A stretch of DNA of 64,000 bases from Diospyros lotus (Eukaryota; Streptophyta; Magnoliopsida; Ericales; Ebenaceae). The position numbers and the translations under genes are program-made. The stretch lies in the NCBI RefSeq assembly GCF_014633365.1, contig NC_068338.1:24624616-24688615 (forward strand). The letters are read 5' to 3'. The number at the start of each line of letters is the position of its first letter. The first letter of the stretch is position 1. Below are positions 32,644 to 45,677 of the stretch, piece after piece. The notes under the pieces were generated by a model that was not told where the DNA came from, made no database searches, and saw only the letters and a list, made by a program, of their open reading frames with translations.

Positions 32644-35600
32644 ATGGCGGTGGATCTGCCGGCTGAGCCGTCGTCTGTGTCATCAGATCGGATTCACGTC
32701 TTCTGGAACGAGGGCATGCTCCGTCACGAGCCGGGGATGGGCGTATTCGACACCGGAGTGGATCCTGGCTTTCTGGAGGTTCTGCAAAAGCACCCGGAAA
32801 ATTCGGATCGGATCAGGAACATTCTATCCATCCTCAGAAAGGGACCAATTTCTCCGTACATTTCCTGGCACTCTGGCAGACACGCTTTACTCTCCGAGCT
32901 GCTCACATTCCACTCTCAAGGTTCTCTGTTTCTCCGTACTTGATTGGTTCGTAGTTCCTAAATTCGAGTGCGATTTTGTCCACCCCATTTAACGGGGGGT
33001 AAAGTTACCCCCCGTTAGTTTTACCCGGGGGGAAACCAACCCCCCTTTCTATCCTCTCCTCTCTTCCCTTCCTTCTTCTCCAACAAGCCGCTCGCCGCCG
33101 CCGCCGCCGCCTTTCTCCTCTCTGGTAACGAGGAGACGCGAGGCGGCGAGAGCAAGGGAAGGGGAGAGAGAGGAGGAGGAAGGCGGGTGAGAGACGGGGT
33201 GGTCGGCGCCGGGGGGGGGGGGGGGGAGGGGGGAAGAGACCCCTAAAATGACTTTTTTACCCCCTCAAACTAACCGGGGGTAAAGTTACCCCGCGTTAGA
33301 TGGGGTGCACAAAATCGCACTCCCTAAATTCAGCCCTTTTTGGTATTATTATTCTCTTGGTATTGATCAGGCCTCCAATTTGGGGGACATGTAAGTGGGG
33401 CGTTTGGTAGTTATCTGGGTGGAAAAATTATGACCCACCCAGATTTGTCAGGTCCCAATTGTCCCAAGATTTATATTTTTAATCCTGTGTTACTCAGGTT
33501 TTGAAAACCTAACTTCAAGAAGGTATATGGACTTAGAAACAGAAGATAAAAGGAAAAGGGAAAGGGAAAAAAATTGTTGAGTTAGTAACTTAAAACAGTT
33601 GAAATGTTTCATAATTGGGACATCAAGCTTGTTAAAAATAGAGTTCTAATGATATTTTCAAAAGAATAATGATACATAAACTGAAATGGCTGGCTGAATT
33701 TGTTGGCTGATTGAACAAAGTGTCTAAAATGCTTTAGATTGTGAAAACCAAAGTAGGGATATTTTGGACATTTTGTCCATTGGCCAAACTCCAATCGGCA
33801 TAAATATCATTGTCTTTTTTAAAACTAAATGGTGGCATGAGCTCAAAATTGTGTTTGGAAACATTCAAGCTAAGAAAAGGAGAAACATTTTATCAAGTCT
33901 TAATCTTACCATATCGGGTTAATTACCCATTAGTCATTTTTGTTTATGGTTGTATTGTCTGTTAAGGCTGTTATATTTCAAGTTTAGAAAAAAGAGGACA
34001 AAAAATAAAAGAAAGAAGGAAAAATGAGTTTCAAAAGATTTCTGCTAGTCTGATGTATTGTACATACAACGAATGTCCAGAATATGTAAATGAACTAGTT
34101 GAAGCAGATAGAAATGGAGGGAAGGAGCTTTGTGCTGGGACTTTCATGAATCCCGGCTCGTGGGATGCTGCTCTTCTAGCCACTGGAACTACAATATCAG
34201 CAATGAAGCACATTCTTAATGGGTATGGAAAAATTGCTTACGCTTTGGTTCGGCCTCCTGGCCACCATGCTCAGCCAACTCGGGCTGATGGGTACTGCTT
34301 TCTGAATAATGCTAGTATCGCCATTCAATTGGCTTTGGATTCCAAATGCAATAAGGTTGTGGTCATTGACATTGATGTTCATTATGGGAATGGGACTGCT
34401 GAAGGGTTCTACCACTCTGATAAAGTCCTTGCTATTTCTCTTCACATGAATCATGGTTCCTGGGGTCCCTCTCATCCACAGAGCGGAACTGTTGATGAAC
34501 TTGGTGATGGAGCTGGGTTTGGTTACAATTTGAATATACCTCTTCCTAATGGGACCGGAGACAAAGGATACGAGTTTGCCATGAGAGAGTTGGTTGTTCC
34601 GGCGGTGCAAAAGTTTCAACCTGATATGGTGGTTTTTGTTGTTGGCCAAGATTCAAGTGCTGTAAGTTGATCCCTTTTTCATGTTTAAATTTATCCACGT
34701 CTTTGATTGTTTTGAAGATTGAAATTAATTGCCTTTGATGAAGTTAAAAATAAGAAAATGAATTTAGGACATGAAATGTAGAAATGACAAGAAAGGGAAC
34801 TGAAATATATTCAATGAACTTGTAATAAATGATTGGAAGAAAGTTGACAACCACCAATAGCAGCCTTGGTTGATGGGTTCTAAATGTTGTACTACAACAT
34901 TGGGAACTGAAGGTTCTCGACGGGTCACTGAGTGACAGTTAATGTTGATCATTACTGAAGAACAATGGTCCAGATTGGTAGAAACCATTATTTGCTTTCC
35001 TGGATTGACAAACTTTAACAAGGTATATTTAGAAGTTATAAGCTTTTAGCAGCTACTTTTGATCAATGTATCATGGGGCACGCATCCAAAGATCAATTGT
35101 TGTTAAGTGTGGCTTATCCAGTACTTTGTATACCAACGAGTCATTCCATATTCGATCAATGTGAGACATAACAAATGATTTTGTTTAGACGTAGGTGTAA
35201 CTTTACATTGGCAGTAAGTCGTTAAGGCCACTTGGGGTCGTCCATGAAAACACTTTTAAGGCTGAAAAGCACTCAATTTTTAATTTTGAAGATATTTGTT
35301 TGGCTTCATAAGGTTTGTTAATCTTTAAATAATAATTAAGGGTCATTGATCCTTCAGTTAATGCAAGTTGGCCCAACATTTAGATGATGTTGGTAAAGTT
35401 AAAAGTATTTTCCTTTGATAAATTAAGAAGGGACAAAATTGTGAGAGGTCGGTGAATTTTTCAGCATTATTTCTCTATAAATCTGTCTTATTTTTCTATT
35501 TTGATTTTTTATATTGGTTTAACTGCATAATTTTCCTCTGGATGTGTAGGTACTAAAAATTTTGCAGTTTATCCTTTGCTGATTTTTGGCTTTTAAGTTC

Positions 35601-37371
35601 TTCACTGCTAGTTTCTTGATTCTTCGTTTCCCTTCTCACAGAGATACAGTGGTTATTTATGCTGGCTTACATTAGGATGATGGGTGTAGACAAAAAGAAA
35701 CGGCAATAGAAACAAGCACAATCACACACTTGACCGAAGAGGAAAAACCACAGGACTTGGAAATCTACTTCAAAAGCTCTACTATAATAAATGAAGGTTT
35801 GCAATCTACTTCCAACTCAATAATGGACACATAACTCAGTTCCAATTGACAAGGAAAACAAGTAGAAAAATTTTAAAAATCTCACCCAAACTCGAGGGTA
35901 TTATTCTAACACTAAAATCTGGATTTAGAGAGCTGTGATGACCTGATCAACCTTTCAGATTGAAGAACCATGTGTCAGCTACACTTACATCCTCACAAAA
36001 AGTTGGCCAAATCGAGCCATAGGTGACACTCCGGTTGTTGGCATGTTTAAACCTGCTCCAATGAACTTACCAAAATCTTTCTCACATTTCAGCAACCCTT
36101 TTCTACCAAATGGAGCTGAACCACAGAAAACCCTTATCCCAGCAATTAAAGGGATAATGGGATTCATAATTGCACCGAACAAATGGAAGGCCCTAAAACG
36201 GGCTTATAACATAATATAATTATAAAGTTTTGGGCTTTTCTCCACATAGGAAGGGGAAACCCAAAAACTAAAAATGAATTCCTTAATGGTACGTAGAAGC
36301 TCAAAAGGTGGTTTGTCATGCTTGGTACAGTTCAACGATCAATCATACTTATATTTGTGAAATCACAACTGTAAGTTATTTATTTTCCTAATATCTTTTT
36401 AATATATTAAAAAGTTTCCACACTTGGAAGAGTGCCAAATGCTGGTTCTTTCCAGCCAAAAAGATCCACCCCTTGGTCTTATTCCTCTGTTTCTCAACGA
36501 TAAAAAAAGACTTTATAGCAGCAGGAAATCAAAATAGTGATGAACTACGGTGGATCAATTTAGTGATTGTCTTAAATTTTCCGATGTTTAATATGAACTT
36601 TGCATCAGTCATCTTCATAACTGCCTTCCTGCAGGCACTATATCAAGGGCTCAAAAATCTGGAGCACCAATTTCATGAACCAGAATTTCTTGTTTTTTGG
36701 TCATCTGGATTCTGAAAAGTATATGAAATCATTTCATTGAAATGTGTATATCTTTATCTTTGAGAAAATATTTTCCTTCCTGTCTTTGTTTCTCCATGTA
36801 ATATCTTTGGAAACTGAAAATTTTGTGCGAAGTTTAGATTCCTTTCACTTGCTGATAGAAAGCTCTTCTATTTGCATAACATTAATAATGCGAGTGGCTT
36901 TGTATTGTCGAGTTGCATCTGTAGATACAATCAATAATTCTGTGATCATCCTCTTTTAACTGCTGGGCGATTATTTTTGAGACAGACGAGCACATGTGAC
37001 TGATCATTATAGTTGTCTTCTTGGTAGTTGGTTCTCGTCTAATTGACTTGCAATTTCCTGCATTTTAGTTTGATCCAAATGGAAGGCAGTGTTTGACGAT
37101 GGACGGCTATCGAGAGATTGGACGAATAGTTCGCAGTCTGGCCGATAAGTACAGCAACGGACGCCTACTTATCGTACAAGAAGGCGGATATCACATTACA
37201 TATTCAGCATATTGCCTTCATGCAACACTTGAAGGCGTGCTCAACCTCCCTCTCCCTTTATTATCCGATCCCCTTGATAGCTACCCAGAAGATGCATCTT
37301 TTTCGGCTAAAGTAATCGAGTCCATTAAGTTCTACCAAAGAGATACCGTGCCGTTTCTCAAAGAAGCTTAG
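32644..37371 (+). CDS. HDA8: Histone deacetylase, HDA8-like
   Basis: Three exons (32644-32920, 34081-34661, 37069-37371) join in phase to 386 residues, close to Arabidopsis HDA8. The start MAVDLPAEPS is followed by VFWNEGMLRHEPGMGVFDTG and EVLQKHPENSDRIRN. Catalytic features are present: the paired histidines of PPGHHAQPTRADGYCFLNN (about residues 154-155), the zinc ligands Asp191 and His193 in DIDVHYGNGT, the glycine-rich SLHMNHGSWGPSHPQ loop, and VQEGGYH near the C-terminus with the catalytic tyrosine. The enzyme removes acetyl groups from lysines with zinc and water; the plant HDA8 branch belongs to the RPD3/HDA1 superfamily and may act on histone or non-histone proteins. Intron 1 contains a Mutator-type MITE; intron 2 is 2.4 kb. 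The gene looks intact. Confidence 0.93.
32966..33322. mobile_element. Mutator-type MITE in HDA8 intron 1
   Basis: Terminal inverted repeats of about 50 bp (gagtgcgattttgtccaccc at the left, its inverted counterpart ending gcactc at the right, both with ggggtaaagttacccc) enclose a GC-rich middle with a (GCC)n run and poly-G. It is flanked by a perfect 9-bp duplication, cctaaattc (32957-32965 and 33323-33331), the Mutator signature. It has no coding capacity. It sits 45 bp after the splice donor of exon 1. Confidence 0.9.
34662..37068 (+). other. Intron 2 of the HDA8-like gene
   Basis: 2.4 kb. A short minus-strand open frame at 35985-36182 (PIIPLIAGIRVFCGSAPFGR) in locally less AT-rich sequence (35690-36300) may be an old transposon relic, but no family was recognised. 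The rest shows nothing. Confidence 0.35.
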
Positions 37372-40300
37372 GATTCAGGCTTATGATGATGATGAGAATG
37401 ATGTAAGTTGTGGTATGCATTGTAAACCATTACGAAATGGCTGTTAATTGTAAAAATGTCAGTCTTTTGTATTTACAAGTTGATATTTTTCTTAAGACTA
37501 TGAATAATTCAGTGAGTGAGCTGTAAAGTACCCATTTTACCCTTGCTCCCGCCAAGACCAGTTCACCCTTGATGGGTGTAAGGATCAAAAGAGATGGTCA
37601 CTTGATGACAAGGTCAGATGGTCTGAGCGCATCATTATCTTTTTTCTTGTGGGTTAATGAAGTTTTAGTTTAGTCTGCCAACCAAGCAGAAAGAAAAAGG
37701 AAGAAGAGAGGCAGCAAAAGGGCAAAGTCACGGCTCGGCTCGGTGCGAGTGAAAACGGCCGGTCAAAAGTAGAAGACAATCAGTTGGATGTCGACGATGC
37801 CTTTATTGCTTTTGTTTATTTATTATTCGTTCAAACTGTCGGAGAAACCTTTGCTTAGATTCGTTTGGGTTTCCATGCCCTTCATGCGCCTGCCCACCAA
37901 CGGATCAAATTATAATCCTTGTTGGATTAGCGTAATTAGATTGAAAATTTTCTTGTTTAGAAGCACGCAGAGACTTGGGGGGGAACCCTTGTCACGCTTT
38001 CTCTTGACAAAATAATGGGCCAAGAAAGTGAATGGACACAAGTGATTGGTTTTGGCCACAACTATAACTATTGGCCTTTTCGGTCACAGGCAGGCATGAA
38101 GTTATTAAATCATTCACACTCAATAAATAATAGGTACTTAATTTATTTTAGAATGTGGGTATGTGATAAAATGATATCATCCGAATAACCGATATTTTTC
38201 TACTTATTGCTGTGAAACCCGTTAAAAGATATCAGCAAAGTCAAAGTTAAAAATTGTATTGTTTTCATTTTTAAAGTATATTATATAGAGCTGCTTTATT
38301 CTTGAGAAAATTAAACAGTTAAAATGGTGTCTTTATATTTATATTTTTAGATGAGATCCCCAACTAACTAGGCATTAGAGAATGAATATTATCAAATATC
38401 ACTCATATAAATGAGTAATAATTTGAAAAGGACATTGACATTAAATCGATATCGTGTTTGAAAGGCACATAACAAGCTTCGTAAATATTTTAGTCAGTCA
38501 TTGTATAAACTTTAGGGGCATGCACTCAATATTCAAGCAATCTTTAAAGACAATGGGGCCGATAAAGGTATCATTAATGACCTGTAAAATATCAATTCAC
38601 ATTGGTATAGACTGCACACCTTTTGCCCGTGACATGAATAATGGAGTATACAATTGAGTCCACAATGCCTTTGGCTCACACAAATTTGACTTGGAATTCT
38701 TTCATTATTATGCACATAAGATTTCCATGATATTCAACTTAATTTATCAAGAAAAATCATGGTTTGCACAAATTTTGTATAAAAGTATACGAATTTTAGA
38801 AGGTTATAATTTAAATGTCAACTCGGTCCAATCCAATGAGTATAGGTTGGTATTCATATGGCATATGTGATAGAATAAAGATAATGATTTTTATTTGATT
38901 GCATAAACTAAATGGATAAATTCTAATCTCATCTCATTTTTTAAATTTTACTTAATCAAATTAAATATTAATATTTTACTAAAAATTATTAAATAATGCC
39001 TCAAATCTAATCAAATTGAAATTAATATCAGATAGCGTTCATTAAAATGAGTAAGATAATCTAATAGAAATTTTAGAGCACTTCTCAATTTTATTTTAAT
39101 TATTTTATATTTTGATCTGAAAAACATTTTAATTTTATCTTAATACTAGCTTATTTTACTCATTTTAATAAATATTACCTTAATGTATAAATTTTTTTTA
39201 AAGATTATAATATTTCATTTGTTATTAAAAATATTAAGATAGTATTTGTTAATCAAGATATGAATTAGAAAAAATATGAAAAGTATTTCAGATAAAAATA
39301 TTTGTTAAATTTATCTAACAATTTTTGAAAAAGAAGTCACGTGATTTCTTATTTGAAATTGTTCAGATAAATTTATTTTTCTCTCCTCAAATAAATTTAT
39401 TTAAGAGTTTACATATAAGAAAAAATGAACATATATTTTTTAATATATTTTAAAAAATTTAATAAATAGTTTGATAAAAATATTAAAAAAAATTTAATAT
39501 CTCATTTTAACCGTTATATATCTTGAACTTAAAAATATTTTAATTTTATTTTGGTATAATTTTATTTTTCCCATTTTAATAAATGATAAATTGATTTTAT
39601 ATTTTATATTCTGAAAATTCCTGGGCTTGACATAATCACCAGATTAGTATTTTGAATTTTTTTAAAATAACTACAATGCCGTCTAAGTTATACGTTAATT
39701 AAATTAAAATTATCTCTAATATCTGTCTAACAAGGTTAAGTTAAATTTAATTTAAGAATAAAAAAATCAATTAGACTAAGATGTTTGCTTGTACAAAACA
39801 GTGTGGTGAATGTGGTGGTGGAGGTCACGTGACGAAAGAGAAGACGGGGAAAGTGAGATCTCAGAGCGAGAAATACGGGGTCGTTTGGGCTTGTTAATAA
39901 CTACCTGTCTCCAGAGGGTCCCACACGTGCCTTTTCCCTTACCCCCATAAATAGCCACAAAAGCCAGTCATCGTATAATCATTAAAGGAAGGCCAATCTT
40001 GTCCTTTCATCTACGCAAAATTCTAGGCTCCGTTTGGAAGCCAAATTCCACCCGCAAAACAGAAGAAAATAATTCGTTTGAATTTTCCTTTTTTTTTTTT
40101 CTATAATTTGGTAAAAACATGTTCCGCTAATTCATAATAAAAAAACTTAAAAACTTCTTAAGTTTAATGAAAAAATTCAGAACTTCCGTATTTTTTTTTT
40201 AATTAAGTTTTAGCTGTATAAATCATGGAGGGCTAGACGCCCAAACGGGTCCTTAGGCTCCTTAAATCTTGTGATTACATGGAAGAGAAAGAAGACAGAC

Positions 40301-40676
40301 TCAAAACACACAGGAAAGCACCAAAGCGACAGCTAAAGAGAGAGAGGGTGGGGAAGGTTGCTGGAGGTGTGCTTGTCATCTTTAGGGCGAGATGAGATCG
40401 AAATGGGAACCCTGGGGATGAAGCGAATCGGGTTTCAACATCTTGTTTCTACTTGATTCTCCACGTTTTCTTCATCATTGCCTCCATTTCGGACGCCTTT
40501 TAATTTCCCTGATGAATGCTCCTTCTGAGGTTGGTTCAATTTCGATTTTTGATTTCACTTCTTCTTGATCGCATGTTCTAGTCTTGTGGGTTTTGTTTCG
40601 CATGTCCCAAAATGGGGCTTGTGTGATTAAATCTTTTGGTGCTGGTGCGAACGAAGAATCCGAAACGAAAGAAACC
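37372..40676. other. Spacer between the HDA8-like and TMK genes
   Basis: Contains the 3' UTR of HDA8, AT-rich sequence with MITE-like tracts (38860-39600) and the TMK promoter and leader (about 40260-40676). No convincing gene; the open frame at 37788-38015 lacks any domain. Confidence 0.4.
39220..39600. repeat. AT-rich MITE-like copy B
   Basis: Related in inverted orientation to 26080-26335. It includes an internal palindromic part (aaataaatttattt, gataaatttatttttc). It is adjacent to other inverted AT-rich blocks at about 39035-39180, where cattaaaatgagtaagataa faces ttattttactcattttaataa. Confidence 0.4.
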
Positions 40677-43600
40677 ATGAAAGTTAGCGAGGGAATGTTG
40701 GGGATTGCGATTGTTTTCTGGCTCATCAATGTAGCCTCCAGTATGACAGACCCTAATGACGCCAGAATCCTGAATGATTTCAGAAGAGGGATGCAAAATC
40801 CAGAGCTCCTGAGATGGCCAAATGGTGGGAATGATCCCTGTGGCCCTCCTTCGTGGCCTCATGTGTTCTGCCATAATGGCAGAGTCACACAGATTCAAGT
40901 AGCCAATTTGGGACTAAAGGGAACCCTCCCGCAGAATTTTAATCAGCTCACGAAGCTGTACAACCTTGGTCTCCAGAGGAACCATTTCTATGGGAGGTTG
41001 CCAACTTTCAGTGGCTTGTCCAACCTACAATTTGCTTACTTGGATTACAATAATTTCGATACGATCCCCGGGGATTTCTTCCGCGGGCTCAGCAGTGTTC
41101 GGGTTCTCGCTTTGGATGAAAACCCGTTTAATGCCTCCACAGGGTGGTCTATACCTGATGACTTGCAGGGTTCAGCTCAGTTGATGAATTTTTCGTGTTC
41201 GAGTTGCAATATAGCTGGAAGGCTACCGGACTTCTTTGGGAAATTCGCGTCTCTCACTACATTGAAACTTTCGGATAACAGATTATCCGGAGGGATACCT
41301 GCAAGTTTCAAGGACACCATGTTGCAGGTTTTGTGGTTGAATGAGCAAGATGGTGGGATGACTGGTCCAATTGACGCAATTGGCTCGATGGTATCCCTCA
41401 CTCAGCTATGGCTTCATGGAAACAAATTCACAGGGCCAATTCCAGATAATATTGGAGATTTGACTTCTTTGAAGGATCTCAACCTTAATGGAAACCAATT
41501 TGTTGGTCTAATCCCACCCAGCATGGCCAATATGAATCTGCAGAAATTGAATTTGAACAACAATATGTTCATGGGCCCAATTCCCAAGTTTAGGGCTGGT
41601 ACTGCAACGTTCTCGTCAAATTCTTTTTGCCAAGCTACACCCGGGCTGCAATGTGCCCCTCAAGTCAACGCGCTCTTAGATTTCCTTCATGCCCTAAATT
41701 ACCCTTCGAATCTCGCTTCTCAATGGACTGGCAATGACCCATGTAAAGGTTCGTGGTTGGGGGTTGGTTGCAATGCTAAAGGGGAGGTTAGTGTCATAAA
41801 TTTGCAGAAGCAGAAGCTTAGCGGAACCCTCAGTCCTTCGCTTGCAAACTTAGGCTCGCTGATGGATATTCATCTTGGAGGAAACAATTTAAATGGTCAA
41901 GTCCCTGCTAAATTGACCACATTAAAATCCTTGCGATTATTGGATATAAGTGTAAACAACTTCCAGCCGCCATTACCCAAATTCTCGGCTAATGTAAAAG
42001 TGATTATTGATGGCAATCCTCTATTGGTCGGCAACCAGAAAAAGGGACCTTCCTCACCAAGTAACAGCCCATCTGATGACACAACTCCTGCACCAACTGG
42101 CAGTTCAGCCGGTACCTCGCAATCATCACCTGGAAGTTCTCAATCACCATCTTCCGATAGCACAGGTTCTATTGAAGAGCAAACCTTACGGAAACGCCAT
42201 AAAAGATCTGCAGCAATTCTTATTGGAGCTACTGCAGCATGTTCTGCAATTATGGTTCTTCTATTCGTTCTGTTTTATATGTACAGATTTAAGAAGAACA
42301 AAAAGAGGGAAGATAAGGTAGCAGGTCTAAAAGAAATTGTGATCCACCCTAGAGACCCATCTGACCCTGGTAATGTGGTTAAGGTTGCAGTCTCTAGCAA
42401 TACCCCAAGAATTGCAGAATTTCGATGCGGAAATGGTACAGGAGTGGAAAATGCTCAAATGTTTGATGATGGGAACCTGGTCATTTCAGTTCAGGTTCTC
42501 CGGAAAGTTACTAATAATTTTGCACCAGAAAATGAGCTCGGCCGCGGTGGTTTTGGTGCTGTTTACAAGGGTGAGCTGGAAGATGGGACCGAAATAGCAG
42601 TTAAGAGAATGGAAGCTGGGATCATTAGTAGCAAAGCATTGGATGAATTTCAGTCTGAAATTGTCGTTCTTTCTAAGGTCCGACACCGTCATCTGGTGTC
42701 TCTTTTGGGATACTCTGTCGAAGGGAACGAGAGGCTTCTGGTATACGAATATATGCCTCAGGGAGCTCTAAGTAGACATCTTTTCCATTGGAAACCCCTT
42801 AACTTGGAGCCTTTGTCTTGGACTAGGAGGCTTTCTATTGCTTTAGATGTTGCAAGAGGAATGGAGTATCTTCACACTCTCGCACAAGAAAGCTTCATTC
42901 ACCGAGATCTCAAATCTTCAAATATTCTTCTGGGTAATGACTTCAGGGCAAAAGTTTCTGATTTTGGGTTAGTGAAAAATGCTCCAGATAGAGAGAAGTC
43001 TGTCGCAACCAGGCTTGCAGGAACCTTCGGTTACCTTGCACCCGAATATGCTGGTAAGAAAAATCTCCCGATTACTACTCATTTCATCTCACTTTTTCAC
43101 ATATACGGTCTTCCATCTTTAAGCATAGGACTAAACACGAATCTAACCAATTACAGTTACCTTAATTTATGATGATTGTCATACTTTCTTCAGGGATATA
43201 GACAACAAAGGCATCTAGTACTGTTGCTAGCAAGACTTTTTTATTCTCTGGTTTTGCTTAATTTCATGCTAAAAATGTTGCAATGTCTGTAACCGTCAGG
43301 GAATTTGATGAAAAACATGTGGTAAATTCCGGTGTCTGATTCTTGGAGGTCATGTTTTCCAACACATTAAGCCACTTGCTTGTTCACAAAATACTGGTAA
43401 AAGGTTCTCGTAAATTTTACAAGCACTAATTATTTCGTTTCTGACATGATTGGATTTATGAGAACATACGTGAATGTAGCCATTCAAGCATGTTTGAACG
43501 TAAGCCCTGAAAAACATTTTCACTGCAGAAGCTATAACTTTCTTATCCGTACAGGATATTAGCTTTTAAGGAGATCTCATCCCCCACAATGGTTCATTTT

Positions 43601-44753
43601 TGTGATTAATATTAATGCAGAGCTTCTGCTTGAAAAAGCAATAAACTGCATTCCCTGCGCATTAATTTGCTTTCTTCAGTACTGATTGACACGATTACGT
43701 GCTGATTATGTTGAGCAACCTTACGTGTATGACATGCTATATATAGTTTTCAGCTTAGTAAATTGCATAAATAGTCATCAAACTTTTAATTAAGTTACAA
43801 AAAGATTATTGAACTTTAATTTGTATCCAAGAGATCACTGAATTTTAATTTAATATACAATTCCATAACTATTGTCAATTATAATTAAAAGAGACTAACG
43901 AAATACTGACGTCTTTGTATTTTAATGCAAAGTTCAATGATTTTTTTGTATTTTTGTGTAAAGTCCAATAATCATTTATCGTATTTAACTGTTCATGTTA
44001 TTAATCACGTCAATATTCTGTCAGTCTTTTTTAATAGCAATTGACGATAATTATGAAATTATATACTAAATTAAATTTTAGTGACATTTTAGTTACAAAT
44101 TAAACTTCAATAATCTTTTTCTCCCTTAGTACAAAATTCAATAACCATTTATCCAATTTAACCGTTGTTTTCAGCTTCGTACATTTTGGGGAAAGAACCA
44201 TTTTAAGCCCGTGAGCTAACACCCAAAATGTTTGTGAGCTCCAGTGACAGGGAAAGTTACAACAAAAGTAGATGTCTTCAGCTTCGGGGTGGTGCTGATG
44301 GAACTTCTGACCGGACTGACGGCGCTGGACGAGCAGCGGTCGGAGGAGAACCGATACTTAGCCGAGTGGTTCTGGCAAATAAAGGCAAACAAAGAGAGGC
44401 TAATCTCTGCAATCGACCCGGTTATTAATCTGAAACAGGAGATCTTGGACAGCATCTATGTGACAGCTGAGCTGGCCGGACACTGCACAGCGAGGGATCC
44501 AAACCACAGGCCTGACATGGCGCACGCAGTGAACGTGCTGGCTCCACTGGTCGAGAAATGGAAACCCTTCGAGGGGGAGACAGAGGACTATTCGGGCGTC
44601 GATTATACTCTTCCTCTTCCCGAAATGCTAAGAGGGTGGCAAGAAGCAGAAACCAATGATTTCAGTGGCACCAGCCTTGGGGACAGCAAAGGAAGCATTC
44701 CCGCCAGGCCTGCCGGATTTGCTGAGTCCTTCAACTCTACGGATGCTCGCTGA
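40677..44753 (+). CDS. TMK-type LRR receptor-like kinase
   Basis: Two exons (40677-43053, 44245-44753) join in phase to 961 residues, the usual TMK length. Order: signal peptide (about 1-23), LRR block, a cysteine-containing island at about 318-365 (CQATPGLQC...WTGNDPCKGSWLGVGC) separating a second short LRR block, a Ser/Pro-rich linker, a membrane helix (about 511-537), and the kinase. The kinase shows GRGGFG, Lys643 in AVKRM, HRD at 742-744, DFG at 762-764 and GTFGYLAPEYA. It ends with the family's DSKGSIPARPAGFAESF tail. TMKs act at the plasma membrane in auxin perception (with ABP1-type co-receptors) and growth control. The tail and the YLAEWFWQIK motif recall TMK3-type members. An in-frame ATG at 40602 would add 25 residues before the signal peptide; 40677 is preferred. 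The intron carries a MITE. Confidence 0.93.
43757..44166. mobile_element. Long-TIR MITE in the TMK intron
   Basis: The left arm (about 43757-43915) and the reverse complement of the right arm (about 44000-44166) match along about 150 bp: aaattgcataaat/aaattggataaat, aaaaagattattgaa, tttaatttgta, attataattaaaagagact/attgctattaaaaaagact, gacgt. An 11-bp direct repeat, gttttcagctt (43746-43756 and 44167-44177), flanks the block, suggesting a target duplication of Mutator size or slightly longer. No coding capacity. Confidence 0.75.
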
Positions 44754-45677
44754 TACTGATACAACATTGCTGCCCTTTCATTTCATAAATTGCCTATATT
44801 GGCGATTTTATTTCTTCTTGTGCCTCAAGGATTGAAATGCCGATAGATATAAGGATTGGTAAAACCGTTCTTGGTTCAGCCGTGAGAGCAGTCAGATGTT
44901 GTTGTGGTCGGGATTATACATTGGGAAAGGGAATTGTCGATGACAATTTTAGTGAATTTGTCGTTGCTAGGCTCTCACCCCATGTTGAACAAGCAGATTT
45001 ATTTTATCTGCAATATCAAACAGTTTTTATTTTTTTGTTAATCTGCTGAATCAACCAAATTGTCACTGTTCTTGATTTCTTTCTTGTGTTGAAATGGGAA
45101 CTTGGCCATCATGCTCTGGCCGCCCTTGCAAATGAAGCTGATGGTGCCAGAAATTGCACGGCGGCTGTTTGGATCAACAGAAAACGCATAGGTGACTGGA
45201 ACAATTTGGACCCTTCATGGGGATCGTAAAACAGAGGTTAAGATTACGTAGAATTGCAGTTAGAAGGACCCTATAGTGTTCAAATCAATATAAGCGAAGA
45301 GTATGGAAAAACTATCTTAAAAAAGAAAGAGGAGACAAGAAGAGAAAATAAAACTTAAAGAGGAAAAAGAAAGAAGTTTAGCACTAAAAAATAAACCTTT
45401 TAAATATTTATTGTAAACGTCAAATTAGATAATGGGAGCAAAGCCTATTTGCACAATTTTTATTTAAAATATTCGTAAAATGAGGTGCCATTTAAAAATT
45501 TAAAAGGAAAAATTCATCAAAGTATCAAACAACTATTAAAAAATAATAATATTATTATTATTAAATTATTTATTAATATTACTTTGGTAAGAAAATTATT
45601 TTCTTCAGCTGTCAGAAAATCAAGCATCTACCAGTGAAGTGTGATTTTAGCATTTGTTGAAACAAGAGAGGCAAACA
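44754..45677. other. Spacer between the TMK and CLB19-like genes
   Basis: 3' UTR of TMK and promoter/leader of the PPR gene, AT-rich in the second half. No gene seen. Confidence 0.4.

Noticed and set aside
37788..38015. 75-codon open frame between the HDA8-like and TMK genes
   Set aside because: No recognisable domain, no support for exons around it.
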